A DNA stretch of 64,000 nucleotides from Gracilibacter sp. BRH_c7a (GCA_001516055.1 LOEZ01000082.1:1-64000), one strand, 5' to 3'. Positions 25,735-33,074 are shown, numbered from the stretch's first letter. Numbers and translations are program-made. Notes: a model not told the origin generated them from the sequence alone.

Positions 25735-26190
25735 ATGATAATAGGTCAGGAGCATACTGGTATTTGCGTTTCTAACTTGGATAGAAGCATAGCCTTTTAT
25801 AGAGATGTAATGGGCTTTACTATGATCAAAAGAGAGGAACCTAAGGCTACGCGAGCACGTAAACTAGGTGTCCCCGGATCCGTAATTCAGATAGCGGTTT
25901 TTGAGTATGGGAAGGGATATCAGCTCGAGTTAATCCAGTATCTTGAGCCACCTAATCCTAATACGTATGGCGAACCCGTAAATTCACTGGGCCAAGTACA
26001 TATCTCCTTTAAAGTGGATGATATCGAAAAAGAGATTGAACGTATGTCCAAATTAGGTGTGGAGTTCGTAGGCGGGAACGACTGCGAGGTCAATGCTGAA
26101 GGTCCACTCAAGGGTTGGAAATGGGTTTATTTTAAAGACCCAGATGGAACCAACTTAGAGCTTATTGAGGGCGATTTGGAAAGAGATTAA
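25735..26190 (+). CDS. VOC-superfamily (glyoxalase/epimerase-like) metalloprotein
   Basis: 151 residues with two beta-alpha-beta-beta-beta units. The four expected metal ligands are visible: His in QEHTGICVSNL, Glu in YQLELIQY, His in GQVHISFKVDD and Glu in TNLELIEGD. This is the pattern of methylmalonyl-CoA epimerase, glyoxalase I or dioxygenase relatives. The ATG lies behind AAAGGAGAGG. It is monocistronic between terminators. The substrate is not evident. Confidence 0.8.
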   Translation: MIIGQEHTGICVSNLDRSIAFYRDVMGFTMIKREEPKATRARKLGVPGSVIQIAVFEYGKGYQLELIQYLEPPNPNTYGEPVNSLGQVHISFKVDDIEKEIERMSKLGVEFVGGNDCEVNAEGPLKGWKWVYFKDPDGTNLELIEGDLERD

Positions 26191-26230
26191 TAGACCCTAA
26201 TATAGTTGGAAAAGGGAGAGTAAAAATAAA

Positions 26231-26272
26231 CATGAAAATAACCAAGGTACACATACCTTGGTTATTTTCATG
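26231..26272. terminator. Bidirectional terminator, perfect 19-bp stem
   Basis: CATGAAAATAACCAAGGTA (26231-26249) pairs with TACCTTGGTTATTTTCATG (26254-26272), loop caca. It separates the VOC gene (+) from the repressor gene (-) and marks the left edge of the tailocin locus. Confidence 0.88.
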
Positions 26273-26282
26273 AAGGCAATTG

Positions 26283-26912
26283 TTAGAATATATCTTTAAT
26301 AACTTTAAATACTACACCGACGATTTCTACTTTTTCAGGTTCTAAGGCTCGATATCTACTGTTGGCAGGTTCCAATGTTATCTTGCTTTCAAGATGATAG
26401 AACCTTTTACATGTGACTTCTTCACTATTAACCCGAGCAATTACTGTCTGGCCGTTTTCAGCTGTTTCCTGTTTTCTTACCAGGACGATATCCCCGTCCG
26501 TGATTCCGATATCAATCATGGAATCCCCCTTAATCTTCAATGCGAAGACCAGTTCATCCTCCCGGGCAAAGGAGCCGGGGACAGGCAGATAATCCTCAAT
26601 ATCTTCCACTGGTATGGCTGGTGTTCCGGCAGGAACTCGACCAACTATGGGGATAAAGACCAAATCATGAACATATTCCCCGTAATAGTGTTGCGCTAAG
26701 CTTGGGTTTGTCTTAGGATGCTTCCCAAGCAAAAAATCCAGAGAAACATCGAAGTAACTGGACACTTTCTGCAGAAAATTGAAATCGGGTTCTCTCAAGC
26801 TCAGTTCATATAAAGATAAGGCCGAACGGGATACTTCAAGGGCACAGGCTAACTCATTTTGAGTTATATGCTTACTCTTGCGCAAACTTTTTAAAGTTTC
26901 TCCAAAGCTCAC
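26283..26912 (-). CDS. XRE/S24 self-cleaving repressor (LexA/CI-like)
   Basis: About 209 residues from a GTG behind AGAGGTGA (longer frames lack a site). Residues 1-65 are an XRE helix-turn-helix (TLKSLRKSKHITQNELACAL, then VSRSALSLYE). Residues ~90-209 are an S24 LexA/UmuD-type peptidase. The Ala-Gly cleavage bond lies in GRVPAGTPA, the catalytic Ser in KGDSMIDIG and the catalytic Lys in EVTCKRF. DNA damage and RecA would trigger autocleavage and release the operon. It faces away from the activator gene; the TGCTAC-type palindromes in the intervening region are its probable operators. It is the master switch of the tailocin locus. Confidence 0.88.
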   Translation of the reverse strand: MSFGETLKSLRKSKHITQNELACALEVSRSALSLYELSLREPDFNFLQKVSSYFDVSLDFLLGKHPKTNPSLAQHYYGEYVHDLVFIPIVGRVPAGTPAIPVEDIEDYLPVPGSFAREDELVFALKIKGDSMIDIGITDGDIVLVRKQETAENGQTVIARVNSEEVTCKRFYHLESKITLEPANSRYRALEPEKVEIVGVVFKVIKDIF

Positions 26913-26939
26913 GTAGTTCACCTCTAAGTAAATATTGTA

Positions 26940-26956
26940 CTCTACATTTAGTAGCA
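26940..26956. promoter_or_regulatory. Candidate repressor operator O2
   Basis: CTCTACATTTAGTAGCA: the right arm GTAGCA is perfect, the left arm matches 4 of 6 positions of the palindrome at 27011-27027, with the same 5-nt centre. It lies just upstream of the repressor start, so it probably serves autoregulation. Confidence 0.55.
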
Positions 26957-27005
26957 TTTCAATAGGATGAATCAAAATAAAATGAAAATAATTCCAAAAA
27001 GATGG

Positions 27006-27034
27006 TTGACTGCTACAAAACGTAGCAATATAAT
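27006..27034 (+). promoter_or_regulatory. Repressible promoter with operator O1 in the spacer
   Basis: TTGACT (27006-27011), 17 nt, TATAAT (27029-27034), a near-consensus sigma-A promoter. The spacer is occupied by the perfect palindrome TGCTAC-AAAAC-GTAGCA (27011-27027). A bound repressor would exclude RNA polymerase. It drives the activator gene at 27210. Confidence 0.75.
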
Positions 27035-27075
27035 AGAAATACGCCCCACATAGAGAGCAAAAAATAATTATTAGG

Positions 27076-27103
27076 TTTCCGAGCTTTTTCCGAGGTTTTG
27101 CCG
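27076..27103 (+). promoter_or_regulatory. Late-activator box 1
   Basis: A 28-bp element with three CCG units at 10-12 bp steps: TTTCCGAG, TTTTTCCGAG and GTTTTGCCG. It matches 29003-29030 at 26 of 28 positions. It is followed by AT-rich sequence with GATAAT at 27115. It lies between the repressible promoter and the activator gene, suggesting positive autoregulation. Confidence 0.7.
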
Positions 27104-27209
27104 TTTTAATATATGATAATACGATATGCTTATTATACTGGTGAAACCATCTGGAAGGATGCTTTTTAGATTGAATATTGTACTATTGTTTCAAGGGAGG
27201 AGTAAGACT

Positions 27210-27749
27210 ATGAGAGTACTGGATGACACTGTAATCAAAGAAATGGAATCAACTCTCCAGAGGTACTACCGAAAAATTGAAGAGTTGCAGAGTAAGCGAA
27301 AAGCCTTAGAAACAGTAGAGAAAAATGCAGATGATATAAGACGGATACTGCTGGATGTCAATCAGCTTATTCCATCTAACGGAACGGTGGCGAATTATAA
27401 CCTGATTGTGGCCGAATCAAGTGGAAGGGTATATGATACTACCGCCCAAGCCTATAATGAATTCTCTCGGTCTGTCGAGAAATTTGAGAGGGAACTGGTC
27501 ACCTTACTCCAAAAAAAAATCAAACTTAAAATGCAGATTATGCAGTTGGAAGCATCTCTCGAAGGGATCGGTTTTGCTCTAAACCTGCTCGATCCATTAG
27601 ACCGGACAATTTGTGAACAATATTACGGTGTAAAAAGGAAAAGTAACCTGCAGATAGGCCTGAGCCTTAATATGGATGAAAAGAGCATAAGATATCGTAA
27701 GAAGATAATCAATCAAAAGCTAAGCGAGTATTTGAAAGTGAGAAGGTAG
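27210..27749 (+). CDS. Sigma-70-region-4-like phage late activator (Xpf-type)
   Basis: 179 residues from an ATG behind AAGGGAGGAG (an earlier ATG at 27126 lacks a site). The N-terminal two-thirds are long, charged helices with coiled-coil character (YYRKIEELQSKRKALE). The C-terminal ~50 residues (LLDPLDRTICEQYYGVKRK, then SLNMDEKSIRYRKKIIN) form a region-4-type helix-turn-helix. B. subtilis Xpf, the PBSX late-gene activator, has the same place and design. The likely targets are the two 28-bp boxes at 27076 and 29003. It is followed by a hairpin terminator. Confidence 0.72.
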   Translation: MRVLDDTVIKEMESTLQRYYRKIEELQSKRKALETVEKNADDIRRILLDVNQLIPSNGTVANYNLIVAESSGRVYDTTAQAYNEFSRSVEKFERELVTLLQKKIKLKMQIMQLEASLEGIGFALNLLDPLDRTICEQYYGVKRKSNLQIGLSLNMDEKSIRYRKKIINQKLSEYLKVRR

Positions 27750-27778
27750 AGTTAGAGTATATTATGTTGGATACATGG

Positions 27779-27800
27779 GCCCGCTGAAAGGCGGGCTTTA
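27779..27800 (+). terminator. Hairpin after the activator gene
   Basis: GCCCGC (27779-27784) with GCGGGC (27791-27796), loop tgaaag, then TTTA. A similar hairpin (ACCGTCC/GGGCGGT, ~29070-29091) lies after the second activator box. The rest of 27800-28012 shows no gene. Confidence 0.6.
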
Positions 27801-28012
27801 CTCGTGGGGTTTTCACGTACCAGGACGAAGGTCCTATACCTAAAGACTCATTCTTGTATATCTACATAATTTCTACAATTTTAGCAAATAGTCAGTGGTA
27901 TAATAAATTTCACTATGGAAATTATTGTAAAAATATATTAATGAAGGATTTGATAAGGAACTACTTTCTGAAAATTAATCTTCTCTTGTTTTATAGGAGG
28001 AGGGATAAACAT

Positions 28013-28198
28013 TTGAAAGTGAAAGTATGGATAATTGAATGTATGGGAAAGCATGCTAAACTATGTATAGCCAAAGATCAAGATGAAGCGGAAATATTAG
28101 TTGGGCTTGAAGTCTTTGCAGATAAACAATTATTGGAGAGGGTTCTCAGACATGCCAAAAAGGAAATCAGAAAAAGTAAATATAAACAATATTCTTAA
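28013..28198 (+). CDS. Small tailocin-locus protein, 61 aa
   Basis: A TTG start at 28013 behind TAGGAGGAGGGA. The product starts KVKVWIIECMGKHAKLCIAK, is rich in charged residues and ends in a strongly basic helix (LRHAKKEIRKSKYKQYS). The upstream frame is open but has no ribosome binding site. It could be a DNA- or RNA-binding accessory protein. No family was recognised. Confidence 0.6.
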   Translation: MKVKVWIIECMGKHAKLCIAKDQDEAEILVGLEVFADKQLLERVLRHAKKEIRKSKYKQYS

Positions 28199-28232
28199 TT
28201 CAGGTGGGGTTTTAACCCCATCTGAATTTTAG
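28197..28232 (+). terminator. Rho-independent terminator
   Basis: AATTCAGGTGGGG (28197-28209) pairs with CCCCATCTGAATT (28216-28228), then TTA. It closes the early unit before the M23 gene. Confidence 0.75.
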
Positions 28233-28295
28233 AAGATGTTATCCAGGAGCTTAGCTTATTTCAGGTTTGGATAACTTTATCGAAAGGAGTGAACT

Positions 28296-28985
28296 ATGAT
28301 GCTCCCTCTAAAATCAGCCAGAGTAACCTATGTGTATGGCGTCAAAAATGGCAGATATGCCAAAGTCTACCACACCGGTATTGACTTGGCTTCAGCGGAG
28401 ACGTCTGTATATGCAGCGGTATCTGGTACAATCCTAGAAGCCCGGTACGCTCCTGGTAATGGAGCAGACCCTGCTGGTTGGGGGAATTATGTTATCCTGA
28501 GAACTCTGGATCACAGGTATGACATTATTAATGCTCATCTGGCTGACGTTCAAGTATCCCAAGGTTTAACAGTAGATGAAGGAACTCTTCTCGGCAAGAT
28601 GGGCAGTACAGGGAATAGCACAGGGCCACACTTGCATTTTGAAGTCAGGAAAACCCCCTGGATCGACAGGGACGATATAGATCCAGCGTCGTTCCTGGGG
28701 ATATATAACCGGGTAGGTCAGGTGGAAAAGGTATCGTCAACATCGATCAAGAACATAGTTCTTTGTCACCCCGGCCCGGATGAAAGGGCTGCCGGTTATC
28801 TAGCTGATTGTCTTAAAGCGCCTATTTGTTACCTCGCCAATACCACCCAGGAACTACTCCATCTTGCTGAACGGGTTTATGTGATAGGAAGCAGTGAAAA
28901 AGCATTCGCTAAAACGGTAAATATAGTTGGAGCCGACAGATATGATACCTGTCGGAAAGTTCTTGACATCTGTCAAAGGGAATAG
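28296..28985 (+). CDS. M23 metallopeptidase with CWB2-like C-terminal region
   Basis: 229 residues with no signal peptide. Residues ~20-140 are an M23 peptidase: HTGIDLA supplies the first zinc His and Asp, GNYVILR is the central strand, and GSTGNSTGPHLHFEVRK supplies the HxH pair. It would cut peptide cross-links in peptidoglycan. Residues ~150-229 end with VNIVGADRYDTCRKVLDI, which resembles cell-wall-binding repeat 2. It is placed before the structural genes and upstream of activator box 2, unlike PBSX, where lysis genes come last. AAAGGAGTG precedes the ATG. It may be the lysis enzyme, since no other peptidoglycan hydrolase occurs in the locus. Confidence 0.78.
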   Translation: MMLPLKSARVTYVYGVKNGRYAKVYHTGIDLASAETSVYAAVSGTILEARYAPGNGADPAGWGNYVILRTLDHRYDIINAHLADVQVSQGLTVDEGTLLGKMGSTGNSTGPHLHFEVRKTPWIDRDDIDPASFLGIYNRVGQVEKVSSTSIKNIVLCHPGPDERAAGYLADCLKAPICYLANTTQELLHLAERVYVIGSSEKAFAKTVNIVGADRYDTCRKVLDICQRE

Positions 28986-29002
28986 ACTTAAGAGTAATGA
29001 TC

Positions 29003-29030
29003 TTTCCGAGTTTTTTCCGATGTTTTGCCG
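29003..29030 (+). promoter_or_regulatory. Late-activator box 2, before structural operon
   Basis: Blocks TTTCCGAG, TTTTTTCCGA and TGTTTTGCCG. It differs from 27076-27103 only at the 9th and 19th bases. An AT-rich TATATATTATTATG follows at 29045. It is the probable start of structural gene transcription. Confidence 0.7.
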
Positions 29031-29186
29031 ATTATACACAGGAATATATATTATTATGACTATAGTGGGACCGTCCGATTGAGGGCGGTTTCAGTAATTA
29101 ATATGCCTGAATAAAAGTATTCTCAATATGGTGTGCCGGCAACGGCGGGTTAATGCAGCCAATAATGAGGCAGGGAGGGGCTTCGG

Positions 29187-29294
29187 GTGCAATATATACA
29201 AACTTCAGTAATCAATAATAAGAGAAAAAGCAGGCGCAGTATCAGGTCGCCTACATTACTGAACGGATTAGATAGTGTTCTTTCAGCAATCTAA
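29187..29294 (+). CDS. Small ORF, 35 aa, basic
   Basis: GTG at 29187 behind GGGAGGGG. The product starts VQYIQTSVINNKRKSRRSIR and ends NGLDSVLSAI. It lies between activator box 2 and the tail terminator gene and has a good ribosome binding site. It may be a real small gene or a translated leader. No family was recognised. Confidence 0.4.
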   Translation: MQYIQTSVINNKRKSRRSIRSPTLLNGLDSVLSAI

Positions 29295-29318
29295 GAGAAG
29301 GGGGTAAGCAGTCAGCAA

Positions 29319-29756
29319 ATGCAAGCGATAATTGATGCGGTGAGTGATCTGATACTGACGAAGTATCCTGGTTATGAAATATATGTGGAAGAGATACAGG
29401 AAGGCTTTAACAGGCCTTCTTTTTCTGTAGTTTTCATTCAGGAGACTCAAACTGACAGAAACAAACAATTCTATGCCAGGAACATTATCTTATACGTAAT
29501 CTTCAACGCACCGTTAAATGCCAATAATAAACCTGACAGAATTGTCCAGTATGAGGTTTACGAAAACCTCAGGAATCTGTTCAGCTGCGGCTATTTTGAT
29601 ACCGGCGACAGGAAAATCAAAATCCGGCAAATTACCGGAGGCCCAAAGGGTAAAGAGATCTATTTAGGATTAAACCTTGATACCACCGGGACCAAACCGG
29701 ATATTTCCGAGCAAGGTCAAATTGCGGATAGCTTAGATTTCAAAATTAACATTTAA
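29319..29756 (+). CDS. Tail terminator / DUF6838-type structural protein
   Basis: 145 residues with the alpha-beta layout of small tail-completion proteins: an N-terminal helix (MQAIIDAVSDLILTKYPGY), strands FSVVFIQETQTDR and IILYVIFNAP, and a C-terminal strand set. It stands immediately before the sheath gene, exactly where PBSX-type loci carry this protein. In tailocins it would cap the head-distal-less end of the tube. AGGGGGT lies ~13 nt upstream, somewhat far. Confidence 0.7.
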   Translation: MQAIIDAVSDLILTKYPGYEIYVEEIQEGFNRPSFSVVFIQETQTDRNKQFYARNIILYVIFNAPLNANNKPDRIVQYEVYENLRNLFSCGYFDTGDRKIKIRQITGGPKGKEIYLGLNLDTTGTKPDISEQGQIADSLDFKINI

Positions 29757-29774
29757 TAAGGAGGAAAAAGTACA

Positions 29775-30839
29775 ATGCCATTGCCAAAAATCAGCATTAT
29801 TTTTCAAGAGTTGGCCAGTACGGCCATCAAGCGGGGTGATCGCGGGATAGTAGCCCTTATTCTTAAGGACAGTGTCCATAACGGTGCAAGTATTTATATG
29901 ACGCAGGATGATGTCCCGGCAGACCTCAGCTCCGACAATCTAGAGCAGATCCAGTTAGCCTTCAAAGGCGGTGTAAATCCACCCCAAAAACTACTGGTTT
30001 ATATTCTGCCTACAACGGCGGAGAATTACAGTGAAGCTCAAACCTATCTGGAGGGATCCGTCTGGAACTATCTCGCCATCCCTGGAATTAGCTCCGCTGA
30101 TGCCACTGTGATGGCTAACTGGGTCATTGGCTTGAGGGAAAACCAAAACTTGAAAGTTAAAGCGGTTTTACCCAATACCGAAGCCGATCATGAAGGAGTC
30201 ATCAACTTTGCGACTGACAGCATTGTAATTGGGGGAGTAACCTCTACAGCTGCTCAATACTGTTCGAGAATAGCAGGTATCCTGGCAGGAAATCCGCTCT
30301 CGATTAGTGCCACTTTCCAGGTACTGCCCGAAGTCGATGATGTACCGCATCTCACAACCACCCAGTTTGATACGGCCATCGATGCCGGGAAACTAATCCT
30401 GATGAACGACGGGGAAAAAGTAAAAATTGCCAGAGCGGTAAACAGTCTCAGTACGTTTACCTCTGACAAAGGAGCCGACTTCCAGAAGATCAAGCTGGTA
30501 GACATCATGGATATGATCTACTCCGATATTAAGAAGACAACCAATGACACCTATATCGGCAAAATCCCCAATACCTATGATAATAAATGCCTCTTGATTA
30601 TGGCCATCAGAGCTTATTACGAGTCGCTGGAAGAGCAGCAGCTTCTCGATCGGGGAAAGAACTCCGTAGATATCGATATCCAAGCCCAAAAATTGTACCT
30701 GCAGTCTATCGGTGTGGACACCGGTGCAATGTCGGATCAGCAGATCCGGGAAGCCAATACCAGGGATAAGATATTCCTGGCAGGCCCGATTAAGATCGTA
30801 GACGCAATTGAAGACTTTGAACTGGTAGTAACCATTTAA
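29775..30839 (+). CDS. xkdK: Contractile tail sheath protein
   Basis: 354 residues. The N-terminus MPLPKISIIFQELASTAIKR followed by GDRGIVALIL is the typical sheath start. The C-terminal domain shows the conserved DIQAQKLYLQSIG and AGPIKIVDAIEDFEL region, whose last strand donates to neighbouring subunits. It is shorter than B. subtilis XkdK (~466 aa), lacking most of the outer domain, a compact form also seen in clostridial tailocins. AAGGAGG precedes the ATG. Polymerises around the tube and contracts to drive it through the target envelope. Confidence 0.9.
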   Translation: MPLPKISIIFQELASTAIKRGDRGIVALILKDSVHNGASIYMTQDDVPADLSSDNLEQIQLAFKGGVNPPQKLLVYILPTTAENYSEAQTYLEGSVWNYLAIPGISSADATVMANWVIGLRENQNLKVKAVLPNTEADHEGVINFATDSIVIGGVTSTAAQYCSRIAGILAGNPLSISATFQVLPEVDDVPHLTTTQFDTAIDAGKLILMNDGEKVKIARAVNSLSTFTSDKGADFQKIKLVDIMDMIYSDIKKTTNDTYIGKIPNTYDNKCLLIMAIRAYYESLEEQQLLDRGKNSVDIDIQAQKLYLQSIGVDTGAMSDQQIREANTRDKIFLAGPIKIVDAIEDFELVVTI

Positions 30840-30853
30840 GGAGGAGACAAAAC

Positions 30854-31300
30854 ATGGCACTTAGTCCAGAAAGAATAATCAACGGTACGCATGGTGATGT
30901 ATGGCTGGATGATGAGAAGGTCGCTGAATGCAGCGGCCTTCAAGCCAAAATCAATCTTATCAAAAGGGATGTCCAGATCTGCGGCCGCATGGCTAAAGGA
31001 TATAAAGTCACCGGCTGGGAAGGCAAAGGAAGCCTGAAACTGCATAAGGTCTCCAGCCGGATGGTCACTAAGATCGCCCAGGATATCAAAAACGGCAGGG
31101 GCACCATCTGCACCATCGTCTCCAAGCTGGCTGATCCGGATGCCTACGGCTCCGAGCGTATGGCCCTCAAAAACGTTATGTTCGACGAAGTATCCCTGGC
31201 CGACTGGGAAGCTGGTAAAAACGGCGAAGAAACCATCCCGTTCACCTTCAGCGACTTCGACCTGCTCGACATAATCGACCCTAACCTAATCCAAGGCTAA
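30854..31300 (+). CDS. xkdM: Tail tube protein
   Basis: 148 residues matching the XkdM-type tube subunit: RIINGTHGDVWLDDEKVAEC, GYKVTGWEGKGSLKLHKVSS, and a C-terminal strand pair before LLDIIDPNLIQ. It forms the rigid inner tube inside the sheath. It lies 14 bp after the sheath gene with AAGGAGG at its ATG. It is followed by a two-copy 26-bp repeat that separates it from the chaperone gene. Confidence 0.88.
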   Translation: MALSPERIINGTHGDVWLDDEKVAECSGLQAKINLIKRDVQICGRMAKGYKVTGWEGKGSLKLHKVSSRMVTKIAQDIKNGRGTICTIVSKLADPDAYGSERMALKNVMFDEVSLADWEAGKNGEETIPFTFSDFDLLDIIDPNLIQG

Positions 31301-31305
31301 CCCCC

Positions 31306-31357
31306 AGACAAGGGGACGGTTCTCCTGTCTCAGACAGGGGGACGGTTCTCTTGTCTC
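31306..31357. repeat. Two tandem 26-bp palindrome-ended repeats
   Basis: Units 31306-31331 and 31332-31357, each AGACA-(A/G)GGGGACGGTTCTC-(C/T)TGTCTC with AGACA/TGTCT ends in inverse orientation. They differ at two positions. The GGGGACGGTTCT core resembles a dispersed intergenic repeat known from many Firmicute genomes (from memory). They sit inside the structural operon. Confidence 0.8.
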
Positions 31358-31386
31358 AAGAATCTATAGGAAAGGAAAGATAAACC

Positions 31387-31794
31387 ATGAACACATTGGA
31401 ACTGCTGCTGAAAGCAGATACCGGACAATTCAAGCTGCCAACCAAAAAAGTGGAGATCCCGAGGCTGTCAGCTATCTTTAACGGCCAGGCGGTGTTTATC
31501 TGCCAGGCTTTGTCGCCGGTCAAATATAATGAGATTCAGGAAGCGGCAGCGAATTTCACTAACGGCCAGATTCAGGGCATCGACATGGGGCAAGTCCAAA
31601 TGACTACCGTTCTGGCTGGGGTAACAGACCCGAACCTCAAAGATAAGGAACTCATGACGCACTTCAATGTTCCCACTCCGGCAGAACTGGTCAAAAAACT
31701 GCTGCTCCCCGGAGAGATCGTGACCCTCTTTAATGTGATTTCTGAAATCAGCGGCTTCGGAGAAGACGTGATTAAAGAAGTAAAAAACGAATAA
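31387..31794 (+). CDS. xkdN: Tail assembly chaperone, zero-frame product
   Basis: 135 residues (NTLELLLKADTGQFKLPTKK, VFICQALSPVKYNEIQE) of the phage XkdN/gpG type, which coats the tape measure during assembly and is absent from the mature tail. The ATG follows GAAAGGAAAG. Its last codons GTA AAA AAC GAA TAA contain an A-AAA-AAC slippery heptamer, and the -1 frame continues for 53 more codons. Confidence 0.85.
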   Translation: MNTLELLLKADTGQFKLPTKKVEIPRLSAIFNGQAVFICQALSPVKYNEIQEAAANFTNGQIQGIDMGQVQMTTVLAGVTDPNLKDKELMTHFNVPTPAELVKKLLLPGEIVTLFNVISEISGFGEDVIKEVKNE

Positions 31795-31949
31795 ACACGG
31801 ATGGCTGGGCGGAGATGCTTTATTACTACTGGGTGAAACGAGGGATCAGGCCGTCCGTGTTTGCTTCGATGCCGTATGGGGAGAGGATGGTGGTCAGGGC
31901 GTTTTATGAGAGGGAGATCGCAGATATTATTAGAAAGTCGAGTGATTAA
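31387..31949 (+). CDS. Tail assembly chaperone, -1 frameshift extended product (gpGT-like)
   Basis: Slippage at 31782-31788 into the -1 frame gives about 133 residues of the chaperone plus a 53-residue extension starting RINTDGWAEMLYYYWVKRGI and ending IRKSSD at TAA 31947-31949. The extension has no start codon or ribosome binding site of its own. It reads as a compact helical domain that would bind the tape measure, as gpT does in phage lambda. Long and short forms made in a fixed ratio are the rule in this chaperone class. Confidence 0.72.
31782..31788 (+). other. -1 programmed ribosomal frameshift heptamer
   Basis: A AAA AAC in frame with the xkdN-like codons gtA-AAA-AAC, five to eleven nt before its TAA stop. 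Confidence 0.7.
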
Positions 31950-31964
31950 AGAAAGGAGGAAAAA

Positions 31965-33053
31965 ATGAATATATTAGATAGTATCAAGAAAATTTCGGGC
32001 AATAATCCTGACTTGACATATTCAATAATCGATTCATTAACGAATGGCATTGGAAGAGAAATGACCAGTAAAGAACAGGACAAAGAGAGACTATCCACTA
32101 TTGCTGTCGGGCAGTTCAATAAGGTCACTAGCGGCATTCTTGGCGGAAAGTTGGGGGAATTGATTGAAAAGAATTATCTGGTAAAATCTTATTATGATTT
32201 TGCCAAGGACAATATAAAAACAGTCCCAATGGTGTCAGGAGGACAATTGAAACTACCTAAATTTAAATTTACTCCTCCAAAAATACTTCTCCCCGTCTCA
32301 AAACTAATACCTAATCAGTTGCTGGAATTCGTTGCTCCGAAAATGGAATACTTAGAACGTTTTAAATTTAAAATGCCTAAGTTGACTATTCCCAAGATAT
32401 CAGCATTTGGAAGAATGTCTAATCCTTTAGGAATAATCGTGGGTGGATACGGAGGATTAGGGCTTGATTTATTATATAAAAAATTAAATGGAGACCCGAT
32501 TAATAAAGATGAAGTTATTAAGAGATTGAAAAAAGCAACTGGTGCCAGTATCGGAGGGCTCATTGGATTTGGGGTTGGCACAGCATTGTTCGGACCTATC
32601 GGAGGAATGTTATTGAGTACAGTTGGGGGTATGGCAGGAGATCTGATATCTAAAGGTATTGACAAAGCCTCTGACTTTTTATATTCAAAAGGTTCTGCTG
32701 CAAAGGCTGGAATCGGAAGATTTGCAGCAGATAAATATAATTCTTTATATCAAACGATGAGCACGATGAGAGATCCACTCTTTCCGCTCAATTTATATAA
32801 CTTTCCATTTCCTTCTCTTTTGACTCATGCCATCGGCATCCCCCGCGTCCCCTACGACAACTACCCCGCTCTTCTCCATGAAGGCGAATCCGTCCTAACC
32901 AAAAGGGAAACCAATAATCTGCGGAACGGAATGGCTTCCATTAGTATCGCCAAACTCTCCGATACCATCATCGTCAGAGAAGACGCGGATATCGACAGGA
33001 TCGCCAATACCCTTGTAAGCAGGATCAAGCAAACAGCCATTAATATGGCCTAG
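31965..33053 (+). CDS. Short tape measure protein
   Basis: 362 residues, far shorter than PBSX XkdO (~1300). Residues ~155-260 contain glycine-rich hydrophobic helices (GGLIGFGVGTALFGPIGGML). The C-terminus AIGIPRVPYDNYPALLHEGE and onward to VLTKRETNN is the conserved end of Firmicute tape measures. It sets tube length, so this predicts a very short tail. Base composition changes abruptly at about 32825: the 5' part is AT-rich, the 3' part GC-rich like its neighbours, suggesting a recombined or trimmed gene. GAAAGGAGG precedes the ATG. Confidence 0.75.
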   Translation: MNILDSIKKISGNNPDLTYSIIDSLTNGIGREMTSKEQDKERLSTIAVGQFNKVTSGILGGKLGELIEKNYLVKSYYDFAKDNIKTVPMVSGGQLKLPKFKFTPPKILLPVSKLIPNQLLEFVAPKMEYLERFKFKMPKLTIPKISAFGRMSNPLGIIVGGYGGLGLDLLYKKLNGDPINKDEVIKRLKKATGASIGGLIGFGVGTALFGPIGGMLLSTVGGMAGDLISKGIDKASDFLYSKGSAAKAGIGRFAADKYNSLYQTMSTMRDPLFPLNLYNFPFPSLLTHAIGIPRVPYDNYPALLHEGESVLTKRETNNLRNGMASISIAKLSDTIIVREDADIDRIANTLVSRIKQTAINMA

Positions 33054-33074
33054 AAGTGAGTAGGTGAGAGAATT

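Noticed and set aside
31306-31357. Start of a CRISPR array
   Set aside because: Only two directly abutting units without spacers; no cas genes.
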